Assembly: GCA_023525975.1 (NCBI GenBank)
Contig: CM042021.1
Coordinates: 106,003,501-106,067,500 of the forward strand
Reading direction: 5' to 3'
DNA length: 64,000 nucleotides
Source of the DNA: Smallanthus sonchifolius
Lineage: Eukaryota; Streptophyta; Magnoliopsida; Asterales; Asteraceae
Below are positions 12,238 to 23,644 of this stretch, piece after piece (the first letter of the stretch is position 1; each line of letters starts with the position of its first letter). Under the pieces are notes generated by a model. That model was given only the letters and a program-made list of their open reading frames with translations, made no database searches and was not told where the DNA came from. A program made the translations under genes and the position numbers.

Positions 12238-14010
12238 ATGTCAAATTCTTCTGTTGATAATGAGATTGGAACTATGCCACCGAGGCTTTTGTGTATCTCA
12301 GATTACTTTAGCTGGAATGTCCGGTTTGAACAGTTCATGTCAGACGCTGATGAAATTTTTTGGATACCCATCTTGGAAGGATATGTGCATCCTACTTATT
12401 CATTCATGGGTCAAAATTCTCCTTTACCAGTGACGGCTCTTACTAAAGTATAAAAGCAGAAGTATGATCAAGAGATAAAGACGCGTGCAACTTTACAAAT
12501 GTCTTTACCAAAAGAAATCGTTCATAGTCTCGGGAAGTGTCCACTTTCAAGAGATCTATGAGAAGCTTTGAAGAAAAAGGGTGAAGCTACTACTCAAGCG
12601 TTTATGACCTTGATCAAAGAAGAATTAGTGTAGCAGTGTGATTCTGAAAGTGATTCTTCTACAGAATTAAGTGATAGTGAAAGTGTTCATTCTGGTGAAA
12701 GTACTCAGTCTACCGAGAGTGATGTGGAGACTGAAGAAAGCTTATAGACTGTTGAAGATGATCTGAGTGAATCAGAAAAGGATATTGATGCAAAAGCTGT
12801 CAATGTTGATCAAAAGAATGAAGCTGATGATGACGTATTCATGGCTCCTATGAATCTTCTACAGAGGTAACAGATGAGGTAGTTTCTAACTCTGAATCTT
12901 TTTGTACTAACTGTGTTGCTTTGAAGTACAAAATGATGAGGGTTATGGATGACAACGTAAACCTCATTTGTGATATGAAATCGATGCACACGGTAAATCA
13001 GAAATTAAAGGATAATGAGAATGTGTGTATTGAAAGGACTGAATCATTGAATAGAGACATAAATTCATTGACTTTGAAGATTAAGGAACATGCATATCAT
13101 CTGGATATGGCATATGCAGAGATTGAGAAAAGAAATACCATCCTTGCTGAGAAAAATAAAGAGATTGCTGATTCTGAAGCAGAGGTGATCAGAATGCATA
13201 AAAAGTTAGAAAGCTTTGGAAATTCATCATTTTTGCTGGGATATTTCAATGACAACATTGATCAAGATACAAGAACTAGTGGTATTGGTTATGTTCCAGC
13301 ACCATTCAACGGAAACTATTCTATGGCACCTGAGATTGTAAAAGATGAGGATTTAAATCCCAAGACTGTGTTGAAGGTGAATCCAGTCACAGGTGAAGAT
13401 ATGGTGTCTGATGATGAGAGTGATGATGAATATTTTGATGAAGCTAAGGTAGAGGGGATACCGAAAGAGGTTAAGAAAGAAGAATTAAAGGATGTGAAGC
13501 AGAAACAAGAAGGTGTTGATTCTAAATCATCTAGAAATTATATATTTGGAAGTTCTTCAAACTCAAGGAGAGTTCCATATGTCAGGGATTATAAGGCGTA
13601 CATGCTTTCATTGTAATGAGATGGGACTCATTGTGGTGAATTGTCCTTACAAAAATAAAGAGAAGAGCCATGTATTTCCTGAGAATATGAGGCCTGAATC
13701 AAAACCTATTACAAAATATGTAATTCCTGAGAAAATAAAGACAAAAGAAGTTCATGTAGGAGAATCTTCTCCAAGTGCATCTTATCGCGTGAAGGTCCCT
13801 TATATGAGTGAATATCGTGAGACGAGATCTTGCTTTTACTGTGGTCTTGTGGGTCACATTAAGATCAATTTTCCTCACAACACCAAAGGAAACCAACACG
13901 TTAGTACAGAAAAGGTAAGAACTACTATTAAGCCTTATGTTAACCCAAATGTGGTTAAACCTAGTGATACACCAAAGGGTAATTCAAAATCCGAGGTTAG
14001 GCTTTCTTGA
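12238..14010 (+). pseudogene. gag: Copia-type gag of TE-E, broken
   Basis: The first ATG in good context is at 12238. The start MSNSS leads to PPRL-ISDYFSWNVRFEQFM, the hallmark of copia gag polyproteins of the UBN2/DUF4219 type. The frame stops at 12451 (TAA). Coding-like sequence continues with stops and frame changes: an acidic Ser/Glu stretch (about 12640-12840), a coiled-coil-like stretch (12921-13250), an acidic region, and two degenerate zinc knuckles at about 13595-13640 and 13831-13870. Each knuckle keeps the CX2C start but has lost a ligand: His in the first, the final Cys in the second. Gag would form the virus-like particle and bind RNA. This copy cannot make a full protein. There is no pol. 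Confidence 0.8.
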
Positions 14011-16280
14011 CCTCAAAGACGGAGGAGAAACAGAAGATTGAGAAAACTTTTAAAACATCAAGAGCTTTCACAATCAAAACAATTTTCAAGTGACAGAAAA
14101 TTTTCAAACACTTCACATTTTAAGCAAAAAGAACTAAATGAACAGAAGTATGTTTGGAAATCTAAAGTTTCTGTTTCGGATTCGTCAGAGCAATCATAAA
14201 AAATTGATGAGAGATTCGATTGTGAATGGAGTGAGATCATTTATTTTGATACAGATGGCCGACCCAGGACTACCATGGCTTGGGTCCCAATTTCAAATTA
14301 ATGTTTCTTGTTACATGTGCAAAATTAACTAAGAAGGACTATTAATACCATTTGGGTTGTTAATAGTGGTTGTTCATAGCACTTGACAGGGAATGACATC
14401 TGCAGGAGCACAAAGTTGTTTGAAAATTGATAAATCTATTTGATTCAATGACTTGATGCTCAGGGGGAGAATATGTCACACACAATGTTTGTTTTTGAAA
14501 TATGCTGACCAAGTCTAAAAGACAACCTGAAACTTAGGATGACCATGGTGAGCATAAAGTAGTTGATGCAACTATTTGACAAGTTGAGGGGGAGTTTACA
14601 GGACAAGGGGAGTACAATATTGTGTTGGTAACAAAGGCAAAGGAATTCAATTACATTCGATTACACTGGTTTGCGTTTTTGATAGATTGAAATGCTATAT
14701 CATGAGTAACCAAGTAAATGTTTTTTCTTAAAATGTTTTCATTGAAGTTTTATTTTCTTTCAAAAAATTTTAAAAAACCCAAACAAATTTGAAAAATTTA
14801 AAATCGGCATTACTTGAAGTTAAAGAAGAGATGATAGTACATCAATAGATGTTCATTCACACATGACCTTAGATTGACTGGTTGGTGCTTTAGTTTATTC
14901 AATATATCTTAATTGTATGTTTTGATCTAAACTTCAGAGCCTGCATAAATAGGAGATGATAATGTTGTGAATGCATATAATTTGGTTTGTCAATAGGCTA
15001 AAAGCGTCTTTGAACCGTTAGTAGTGTGAAAACATAATTGCATATGTTACAACTGTGATTTAAACCCATTTTAGGCCTGGGTGTGTGTGTTGCAATTATA
15101 CTATCAGATAAAGAATATTAGCTTTTAATAAGGATTGTCCTATGAGACCAGTTTTGGGTTATGTCCTTAGCATAATTTTTCAGTTCACTTCACTGCCCAT
15201 GCCCCGAAAAACATGCAATGTGATGCTAAACTAAGATATGTTTCTGACAACATCTTTCAATCATATACTAGCCCTTGGATCATATTGATACTCTATCTTT
15301 ACTTATTCCATTGAATTCATAATCCAGATAACAGTTGGATCCACGTAGCTGAATCTTATGATTCCACATATATAAGCCAAGACATTGAATCATTCGATTC
15401 TGAATCTCATTGATTCCTATACAATCCAATTTGGATTATGCTATTCATGTGCTAAGTGATGTCTCCTCATTCTGGAAATTAGGATAATCTTTAGTAAAAT
15501 CTTGTATGTCTTGAGATAGTTGCAATTATTTTTTTTTGGCATACTACTGGGGTACATATTGTATTTCATACTTAAATGGTACCTTAACTCACAAGAAAGT
15601 GGGAATGAGATGCTTTTAGTTTCAACTCTTATAATATTGACAAATTTAATTTGTATGTCATAGCCTGATCCTATTTTCTTTGAATGTTTATCGCGTATCA
15701 TAACATGCAATATGAAAGTCTTGAAAAAGATAGAGTTTGATAATCTTGAAAGATATTGGTTTGATTGCTCAAGACTTGACAGAATGTCATAGGACACCAT
15801 TTGATGTTATACAGATTTTATATCCAAGATGTGTGATTGATATATCATATATACTGATATGATCTTTTTAACCGTGATGTTTGACCAAAAAGATATGATT
15901 TTGTATGTTTTCATTTCAGTTTGTTAAAATATTTTGTGTTTCTTATGTTTGAAAAATCAAAAAGATTTTATTTTTCCAGCTTCCATGGAAATCTTAATTG
16001 TTGGTTACTTGGTTGTTCTTCTTTACAAAAACTAAAATTTGCAGACAGAAGTTGACAAGGGGTCCTTCTCCTAAGTTTGTCTTCTAGAAAGAGAGAGTGT
16101 GCAGATGTACAAGACGAAGACTACTACTTGTTTGATGATATTGAAGACCGGTGACAATCTTCTGAAGCTATTGTCAAGGGGAAGTTTGTTGGAGCATATT
16201 GTGGTGACAACGAGCTTGAAGATTCTATGTCTTAGTCTTAGAGTTTTTGACTTTTAATTTGATAGAATTATTAGCAACAG
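14011..16280 (+). mobile_element. TE-E non-coding internal region in place of pol
   Basis: About 2.3 kb with no protease, integrase or RT motif on either strand. Purine-rich tracts resembling the polypurine tract occur at about 14461-14470 and 14586-14595. The ORF at 15441-15800 (minus) has no recognisable domain. Confidence 0.65.
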
Positions 16281-16293
16281 TTAAGGGGGAGTC
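16281..16293 (+). other. Polypurine tract of TE-E
   Basis: TTAAGGGGGAGTC lies immediately before the 3' LTR start TGTTAGGAC. This is the typical copia arrangement. Confidence 0.85.
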
Positions 16294-16664
16294 TGTTAGG
16301 ACATGTTTTGTAACTGTTGATAAAATTTTGTATTGTAAGGGGGCGAACTTGATAAGTTTGCATAAGTTCTTAGATATAAGCATCTTTAGGAGCGAACTTG
16401 TTAAGTTCGCCTATGGTGCTGTGGGAATTTGTGTTTCCCTATAAATAGGTGTTTACAAGTCTTAGAGAAAGAGACCTTAGAGATTAGAAGTCAAGAACAG
16501 ATCTGAGAGAGTTTGTAAACAGTGTTTGTGAGTGAAATACAAAGCGTTTATTTACACCGTGTTGTTGTTTGGTTTACACGTTGCGCGTTGATCATGGATT
16601 CCGCACGTTAACACCGTGTCGTGCCGCGAGTCTAGAAGATCCGTCATGCCCCAAGGGACCTACA
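16294..16664 (+). repeat. TE-E 3' LTR
   Basis: 371 bp, partner of 11274-11666. It has lost part of one palindrome block relative to the 5' copy (two AAGTTCGC-type units instead of three) and keeps a good TATA box at 16440-16448. Confidence 0.92.
16440..16448 (+). promoter_or_regulatory. TATA box in TE-E 3' LTR
   Basis: TATAAATAG lies about 30-70 bp after the palindromes and before a run of AGAGAAAGAGACC, as in copia LTR promoters. The matching position in the 5' LTR is CTAAATAGG. Confidence 0.6.
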
Positions 16665-16669
16665 CTATT

Positions 16670-17499
16670 TAAGCTATTCAAGTTGGCTGGGTCTACCAAA
16701 ACATCAACGATTACACGCGTTTTCTATCATTTAAATAATTTAAAACTCAACAAGTAGATCTAGTTGTAATATCATTTTTCATTTTTTGTTTGCAAAACTT
16801 ATACTTTCAAAGGATATTTTCCAATTTTTTTGTATTTTTGAATTTTTATAAACAAGACAAACTAGACACTTAGACTCTCACATCCTCACACTTGAAAGAC
16901 ACATTGTCCTCAATATGAAGTAAGACACAATTAAAAATAAAAATGCAAAAATAAAACATGAAGGGACTTAGCTGGTAATGTATATGCTCTCGGATGTCCA
17001 GCTTCGTTCATCCATGTGTGCACCGTATAGCATTTCGGTCACGGTTGCACATCTCTGTCGGGTTGCTCAATAATATCAGGATCAACCCCGTCTGAATGGA
17101 GATTGAGTAAGGATGGAATGATGTATACCTGTAAAATAAAACTCAAACAATACCCGCAACATCAAACTGACCCAAAGACCGACTCAACTGGCTCACTAAG
17201 ACTCTGGATAGAAGGCAAGGATACATACCCGAAGCGTGGCCAACACATAGACATGAATGCCACAGGCAAGGTGAATCAACAATCACAAACGGTTTCAAGT
17301 TTCCCATGGTAATGGATTGAATGATATGAATGGAAGTTATGGATGATGGTGATAATGGATGATGGATGATGGGTATGTGATCCAGTGATGATAGTGGTGG
17401 GAGTGGTACCGCCTTCATCCTACGCGGTCTCCTGGTCCTCCACAAACCTAACAACCAAACAAACACCACATATCTCTTGTAACTAACACACAGGTACTT
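16670..17499 (-). mobile_element. TE-C internal non-coding region downstream of protease
   Basis: The stretch lies between the TE-E target duplication and the end of the TE-C protease region. RT, RNase H and integrase would be expected here in an autonomous Athila element. I see no such motif. ORFs at 17103-17312 and 17143-17469 overlap on opposite strands and are probably chance. Confidence 0.6.
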
Positions 17500-17910
17500 T
17501 CACCACAACTTATACCTACCTTGTCCGAAAATGACACTGTTCAAATAACCAAGCAGTTCATCACCCTTAAACTTCCCCACACTTGGAGTTAGCACTACCC
17601 TAAAATAAGATGAATCTGTCAAAGTATGGGTTCTCTTACGAGGTGGCCTAGACCTAGGGCAACTGGAACTAAGGGCAGGCTCAGCAATCCTCCCCTTAGA
17701 AAAAAGAATAGGTGGAGGTTCAGGAATAGGATTTTCTATGGATGTGACCTCTAAACCTTCACAAGGATCTTCAGGATCCTCTACACTCTCCACCAACTTC
17801 CCCACACTTGGGGTTTTGCCTATGATCTCATCTAACTCTGCCATTATCTCCAGCAGATCATCAGGTACATCTTCGCCATATTCATCCGGCTCATCTAACA
17901 ACTTCTCCAA
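17500..17910 (-). pseudogene. Acidic/proline-rich C-terminal part of TE-C gag-protease polyprotein
   Basis: A 136-residue open frame, starting MEKLLDEPDEYGED, acidic in the first half and Pro/Ser-rich later, ending at a stop at 17500. It lies just downstream (minus strand) of the protease C-terminus at 17968-18207. In Athila polyproteins such a linker leads into reverse transcriptase. Here it ends without one. It could be the natural C-terminus of a gag-protease-only family. Confidence 0.6.
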
Positions 17911-17967
17911 CTCTACCGCCCAATCTGATGGTTCTCCTAAATCAGGGGTGGGTTTACCAACTTCTAT

Positions 17968-18975
17968 CTATGGATCAGAGGCCCGATGATGGTCCATAGA
18001 TGTATCAATCAAGCACACGGAGTGGCTCTGCTTGCCAACCCCCTTCATGGAATTTGTAGCATCAAAGGTGACCGACTCATCCCCCACACAAAGTGTGAGC
18101 TTTCCGTCAAAGACATCGATCAATGCCTTGGAGGTGCGTAGGAACGGGCGCCCCATAATGAGTGGGACTCTGTCATCCACCTCCATATCTAGCATGAAAA
18201 AATCCATGGGGAAGACAAAATTTGCCGACTTTTACTAACAGATTCTCCACAATTCCCAGTGGATACTTGACTGAACGGTCAGCCAAGGATATGCTCATGC
18301 GTGTTGGCTGCGGTTCACCAACGTCTAGCTTCTTATAAAAGGAATAAGGCATCATATTGACGCTAGCACCCAGGTCAGCCAACATGTGCTTTAAGGGCAA
18401 ACCGCCAAGCAGACACGGGATCATGAAACGACCTGAATCTGCCAGTTTCTCTGGAAGTTTGTTCTTAACCACGGCAGAACATTGCTCCCTAAGTGAGACT
18501 TTAGAGACCTCCTCTAGCTTCTTCTTGTTGGAAAGATCTTTTAGGGACTTGCCATACTTTGGCATGTGCTGGAGGGCCTCTATGAATGGGAGATTAACCT
18601 TGAGCTGTTTGAGATGTTTAGGAAGTGACCATATTCCCTAGCGTGTTTATGTGTGAACAAGCGAGCTGGGCAGGGAACGCGGCTCAGGTCAATCTCAGGG
18701 GACTTCTTCTCCACACCCTTCTCCTTCTCCTTCTCCTCTGCCTTCTCGGCAGGCTTCTCCACTACAATCTCCTCATCCACCGGCTCTTCCTCTTCCACCG
18801 GTGGCTCCTCTACTATCTGCTCTTCTTTCATTTTAGTATCTATCTCAGCAAAGCGAGCTCTCCAATCTATCATCTTCACCTCTTCCGGCGAAGGGATGTG
18901 ATAGTCAGCGTTGTGGGAGACTTCCTCGTCTACGTCATCCTCCTCTCTATGAGTTCTGATCGACACGACCATCAC
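17968..18975 (-). pseudogene. TE-C gag C-terminus and aspartic protease, frameshifted
   Basis: Two overlapping frames share the coding. 18580-18975 is an acidic Glu/Lys-rich linker followed by a CPARLFTHKHAREYGHFL block. 18173-18565 begins MPKYGKSLKDL and reaches the retropepsin active site at 18365-18376, read LADLGASVNMMPYS. Athila-type proteases often have DLGA in place of DTGA. The frame changes near 18200, and 17968-18207 continues with MDFFMLDME and VPLIMGRPFLRT, the conserved second half of the protease fold. At least two frame changes mean no intact product. The enzyme would cut the polyprotein during particle maturation. Confidence 0.8.
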
Positions 18976-19349
18976 TGAAGCATTAGAACTCCTATAGGCT
19001 GCAGATGCCTCACCCTCTTTTCCTTCAAACTCTTAGCGATATCCTCTACCGTGCGCTACAGATCCTGAAATGCTGACTGCTGATTCTTCAATAGAGTGTC
19101 ATGGGCATCCAGTCTCTGCCGAGCGTCCCTGTCCTGCTGGACTAAGTGTGCAAGCATCTATGTCTGATTCTCAATCATCTCTTCAATCCTTCTCGTGCTG
19201 AAACTGCTTCCCAAACTCATCCCTACTTCACCTTCACCTTACTGATGCGGGCGACCATTAAACCCAGGTGGGTTGTTTCAAAATCTCCATCCCTAGCCAT
19301 AAGAATTATTGTAGTTGTTGTACCCTCGATTCTGATTCTGGCTTCCAGC

Positions 19350-20330
19350 AAAACTCACCTGCTCTTGATGATTGACGGGGCAATCTCTAGTGTCGTGGCC
19401 TCCCCTGCACACCTCACATTGTTGACCATAGCCATAGCTACGAGTGCAGTAGTCAAGCTAGTATCAGGAGTGACCTGATGCACACCCCTAGGAGAAGAGG
19501 TGGATGCTCTAGCGCTAGGATTGGAAGTCCTAGTAGATGGCCACAGTTGTTCAGCGAGAGCGAAGCTCTCAAACATCTTTGTCCATGATATGGCCTCCCG
19601 CAGCTGTGTTGAACATATGCTACTTCTCGAAGGTAAGGCCATTATAGAAGTTTTCCACAATCTCCCAGTCGAAAAGACCATGCTGGGGACATCGGATCAA
19701 CAGCGTGTTGAACCTCTCCCAGGCCATGTGATAAGGCTCGTCGGGGTCCATCCGAAAGGAGTGGATCTGGTCCAAAAGGCGAGCGGCCCTGGAAGGTGGA
19801 TAGTATTTCTTGAAGAACTTGTCTTGAAGATCCTCCCATGTGGTGATAGAGTTGTCTGGGAGGGTGTCAAGCAAAGTAGATGCACGCCCAGAGAGCGAGA
19901 ATGGGAAGAGACGCAAATAGATTGCGTCCTTAGACACACCCGTGATATTGAAGGTATCACATATGCTTGAGAAGCGGGACAGGTGTCCGGGTGCATCCTC
20001 ATCCTCGAGACCATGAAACTGAGTGGCATAAGTGATTGTGCTCATGACATGTGACGGGATCTGCCATGTATTGGTGTTCGGAATAGCGGGGCGTGTGATC
20101 GAAGATCTCGTCCCGGTCACCCCGTCAATGGCCCTCTAGTGCATGGTACGCCTCGCTGGTTGGTCAGCGTCGCCCATGTTAAGAAATGGAATTGGGCTAG
20201 TAGAACATACCTGGGATTTGCACAGCTCTTTCAAACGCTCCCGGAAGTCACGGGTGCGCTCGTGTAGCTCTTGTTCGGGCTCTGGAAAAGCTGAATAAGG
20301 TGGTGACCCCTGCGAACGAGTATTGTGCAT
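19350..20330 (-). pseudogene. gag: TE-C gag (Athila type), with stop and frameshift
   Basis: The likely start is the Met at 20330 (MHNTRSQGS); an upstream in-frame ATG gives only 13 unusual residues. A TAG at about 20136 interrupts the frame, which then continues to 19620 and contains the retrotransposon gag domain (YATQFHGLEDEDAPGHL, LPDNSITTWEDLQDKFFKKY, FYNGL). After 19620 the frame shifts. Further on, VHQVTPDT and a zinc knuckle with CX2CX4HX4C spacing (about 19377-19418) are readable in different frames. Gag forms the particle shell. The product is broken in this copy. The plus-strand ORFs at 19146-19970 are antisense shadows. Confidence 0.85.
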
Positions 20331-20510
20331 AAACAGAAAGACACTAGAAGGAAAGAGACAAAGACTCAAAGACAGAAAGACTCGATTCTAAATTAGACAA
20401 ACAAATAGCACGTAGGACAAGCACACAAACAAGACTCAAAAGAAAAGAAATAAAATAAACCAAAAATCAAACAAAGAACTAGTCAAAGTTAATATTGTTA
20501 TTGCCAAGTG

Positions 20511-20528
20511 TCCCCGGCAACGGCGCCA
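20511..20528 (-). other. Primer binding site of TE-C (tRNA-Asp type)
   Basis: The minus strand reads TGGCGCCGTTGCCGGGGA, six bases inside the 5' LTR end. This is the well-known primer site of Athila and related plant elements, usually assigned to tRNA-Asp. Confidence 0.9.
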
Positions 20529-20534
20529 AAAACT

Positions 20535-22093
20535 TGATGTCGTCCAGAAGGTCTATATAAAAACTAACAAAACAGTAATAAGATGAAATACCTATGAACT
20601 AAACCGCACTGACATGCAAGTGTACCTATCGAGTGTAGCATATCTTAACGGTAAACCGGATTATCAAACCCTAATGACACAACGATAAAAAAACTAGACT
20701 CTGACTCGGACTAAAGATTAATTTAAGGGGGGTTTACTACACTAAGGAAATAATCAGAGATGGGAAGAATACTACCTAGGTCGGAATCCTACTTGCAAAG
20801 AACAACTTCTACCGGTTCTGGAAACTATGATGGATCTGGGTTTCTAAAGGAAACAACTCTAGATTACCTAGTGGATCCCTAATCACTCTCAGGGTGTCAC
20901 CAACTAAGGAACCTAAATATTTAATAACTCACCAGATAGTGGATTACCTTTCGGTCTCTCTAACAATGACAATGTACCCAAATAGACAGATCATATTTCA
21001 GTCTCACTGTTCACAATACATTCGAAGAATGCACGGGGTAATCTCAAGATAACAACTATGACTCGGAATAGTAACAATCACTAGACACCTAAACCAACTT
21101 CCTCTCAGAAAATTGACACTCGGATCACTAATGACGAAGACTAAACGACTATCTCTCACTTCTCGGGTATTGAGACAGGATACACACTCAGATCTAATGA
21201 CTCTCAATCACAGCTCCTATGGCTACTATTTCTAGCAAACCACACAAATAATCACAAACCCTAAATTCTATGATCAAGATACTCAAATCAAACTAGAAGA
21301 CATCCACAATCAACGCACGAAATCATAATCAATCACACATCAAATCAGAGCATACATATTCATCATAATTATCATCAAGAGATCGTTTACAGAATTATTA
21401 ATCCATTATTAGAATCCAAAACCATTAAAAATCATAACTTTATGAAGTATTCATCTTAACTTAGGTAGTACCAATGTTTTAGCCTACAATCAGACTCAAA
21501 ACAACCATAACAGAAGTCTTTAAGAAAAACATAAGTTCAAACATAGAATTCAAGAAGAAAGATTCGAACTTGAAACCTAGAAACGTAAATCAAACGAACC
21601 CAGACTCCAAAGCTTTCACCTTTTCACTCGATTCCTCTTCCAATTGCCCAAAATCGCCTTTGGGCCTTCTCCAGACGGTAGAATATTCGAACTCCTCTCC
21701 TAATTGCCTTCAAATTCTATTTAATTATCGATTAGGGTTTTTTTTTTGCGGATTTACGGGCCTCTCGCGTACCGCGAGAGGTTGGCCTAGGTTCCTCGCG
21801 TACCGCGATGGCCAAATTAGTCGAGCGCATTTCTGGAAGTCCACGCGTACCGCGAGACATGTATCTCTTTCTTTCGCGTACCGCGAGAGACCAACTTTCA
21901 ACATTTTTAACTTTTTACTCTTGGGCTTCAATCTCTTGCTCGGTTTCTTTTGGTTTTCACTTGTAATCTTCACGAGCACCTGTAAACACATCAGCAACTC
22001 AATAGTATACAAAAATGACTCAAAACAAAGATAAAACTAATCAAAAACTAACTAGAACAATAGGAATAAAGATGTGTGCTTCGCACTACATCA
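20535..22093 (-). repeat. TE-C 5' LTR
   Basis: 1559 bp, uninterrupted partner of 6375-10498. It supplies the empty-site sequence for the TE-D insertion near 21225. It contains four CTCGCG-TAC-CGCGAG palindromes at about 21768-21887. Confidence 0.92.
21768..21887. repeat. CTCGCG-TAC-CGCGAG palindrome cluster in TE-C 5' LTR
   Basis: Same four units as at 10167-10287, including the long CCTCTCGCG-TAC-CGCGAGAGG. Two units differ between the LTRs (CTCGCC to CACGCG, and CTCTCGCG to CTTTCGCG), while the TAC spacer and CGCGAG half are kept. Confidence 0.85.
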
Positions 22094-22098
22094 CTTAC

Positions 22099-22149
22099 TC
22101 ACGATTATACGCGTATCAAAAGGGCACTTAACATCAGGTCTTAACGACC
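22099..22149 (-). mobile_element. TE-B internal sliver between TE-C and TE-F
   Basis: Only about 50 bp separate the two target duplications (CTTAC and AAACA). This is TE-B internal DNA with no visible gene. Confidence 0.6.
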
Positions 22150-23404
22150 AAACATGTAACATCCCAAATTTTTTTCGATCCTATTTTAGTTTATTTTAAA
22201 TAACAGCACTACATTAAATTCTGTATATGTTCAAACACATTATGTCACATAAACTATTATATAAATATAAATATATATATATATATAATTCTATTCAAAA
22301 TCTAAACTTGCGTTACATATAAAATTTCTATAACACACCTTGTGTACATATATATGTATATATATGTATAATTATTCTTAAAACTATGTATGTAATTACA
22401 CATTACCAACTTCAAATTTAAACCACATGGTTACGTTGGTTTAGTTTTAAAACAAAAATATATACATTCAACATTTTTAAGTAAACCATTTTAAAAGGTA
22501 TAAGATAATTAGTTCTATAAAGTTTTATAGTTTTTATACAAAACATATATATATATATATATATGCAAAATCCCTATTTTTAATAGATTAGTTGGAACCC
22601 TTGATCAATTCGAACCCTCTCCTTGAAATTTAACCTTTGACCTTCAAATTTTAACCCTATACCTTAGTTTTGACATATTTTGACTTTTAAGTCAAACAAC
22701 ATCAAATCCGTTGCCATTCAAGGCAAAAAGATCGACCAAACCCGAATGATTCGGACTTTCCTTGGATACCTGAACGAATATCAACTAATTTTCGGCCCTT
22801 GTCTCAATCCAATTCAACCTATTAAGTGTTTTATTTGAAATTCAAATAGTTTGACTACTCGGAGTCAAACCGAATCAAGCCGATCATCAATCCATGAAAT
22901 TAGACTCGATTAAGAACCGTAAATCACGCCTTGATTGATTTCACGTGTATTCAGTCCCAAATCCTTACTCAATTCACCCTCAGGCATTTGAATTCACGCG
23001 TAATTAGGGCTAACAGTTAACGTATGTGTGACCAGATCAAACCGAGCCTTTTTCATGAAATCAATCAAATCAATTCACACGCACACCTACGTACATATCT
23101 CTGCACACCTTCTGAGACTTCACTCGATCCTCATTTCACTCATCCCTCCGATCGAGTGACAAGAACATCGGCTCGGTGCCTCTAGCCGACAACATTCGAT
23201 ATCCAACCTTTTCAGGTATAATTTATGTCATTAGCCTCGTTTTTGCTCAAGGATCGAAAGCCCACTGTCAATTTCATATGACAGAGGGCATGGAAACAAA
23301 TTTCCTTTGGAATTCAAGACTTGTTCATACGGGTCTTGAATTGGATTCCTATTCCAATTCGTTTAACAGATTTAAATTAGTGGGATCCTTATCTAACCAG
23401 TGAA

Positions 23405-23466
23405 CCACCTAGTTCGGCCGTTTAATGCACTCGACTTCGAACTAGGTGGCGTGGGTTCGAAACCCA
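23405..23466 (+). other. B-box hairpin in TE-F LTR (first tRNA-like element)
   Basis: A perfect 12-bp inverted repeat (CCACCTAGTTCG at 23405-23416, CGAACTAGGTGG at 23438-23449) is followed directly by GTGGGTTCGAAACCCAC, a T-arm-like hairpin containing the Pol III B-box consensus GGTTCGAAACC (23454-23464). The 3' LTR keeps it (B-box 32525-32535). No complete tRNA cloverleaf is evident. Confidence 0.5.
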
Positions 23467-23562
23467 CTAACCTGGCCGTTTTGCGCGAAACTTAAAACCC
23501 AGGCCGGCCCTCTTGATTTTTCATGTTAATAACAAATCGAAACGCGTAAATTACAAGCATCT

Positions 23563-23644
23563 GGCCCTTGGTCCAGCGGTTAGTTCACCCGGCCCACACC
23601 CTATAGACCCGGGTTCCAGTCCCAGTAGTCTGTTTAATTTTTTT
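23563..23644 (+). other. tRNA-like A-box/B-box pair with T-run, TE-F 5' LTR
   Basis: A-box-like TGGTCCAGCGG (23569-23579) and B-box-like GGTTCCAGTCC (23612-23622) are 32 bp apart, then TTTTTTT at 23638-23644. The 3' LTR copy has the better B-box GGTTCGAGTCC (32683-32693). The arrangement matches a type 2 Pol III promoter and terminator. Activity is inference. Confidence 0.5.

Larger units (their letters stand above)
11274..16664 (+). mobile_element. TE-E: non-autonomous Ty1/copia element with gag only
   Basis: LTRs of 393 bp (11274-11666) and 371 bp (16294-16664) start TGTTAGGAC and end GGGACCTACA (AA instead of CA in the left copy). The target duplication is CTATT at 11269-11273 and 16665-16669. 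The left LTR is followed by TGGTATCAGAGC, complementary to initiator tRNA-Met, and the right LTR is preceded by TTAAGGGGGAGTC. The only coding remnant is a copia-type gag (12238-14010). No integrase, reverse transcriptase or protease is visible in 14011-16280. The LTRs and the leader carry GGCGAACTT-nnn-AAGTTCGCC palindromes. Confidence 0.92.
6375..22093 (-). mobile_element. TE-C: Athila-type gag-protease LTR retrotransposon, with two nested insertions
   Basis: Ends are TGATGTCGTCC and ACTACATCA, flanked by the 5-bp duplication CTTAC (6370-6374 and 22094-22098). LTRs: 20535-22093 (5' on the minus strand) and 6375-10498 (3', interrupted by TE-D). The primer site at 20511-20528 is the Asp-tRNA type common in Athila elements. 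The internal region encodes gag, a zinc knuckle and an aspartic protease (17500-20330) and then stops. No reverse transcriptase, RNase H or integrase is present before the 3' polypurine tract, and the only interruption there is the copia element TE-E. It therefore looks non-autonomous. Without the nested elements it is about 7.8 kb. Confidence 0.9.

Noticed and set aside
18625..18978. 117-residue plus-strand ORF with a Leu-rich stretch
   Set aside because: It is antisense to the Glu/Lys-rich gag-protease linker of TE-C; the Leu run is the complement of Glu and Lys codons.
19500..19970. 156-residue plus-strand ORF
   Set aside because: It is the antisense shadow of the TE-C gag domain.
23563..23644. 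A true tRNA gene
   Set aside because: A- and B-boxes are present, but I could not fold a full acceptor stem and anticodon arm, and the unit is repeated in both LTRs of one element.
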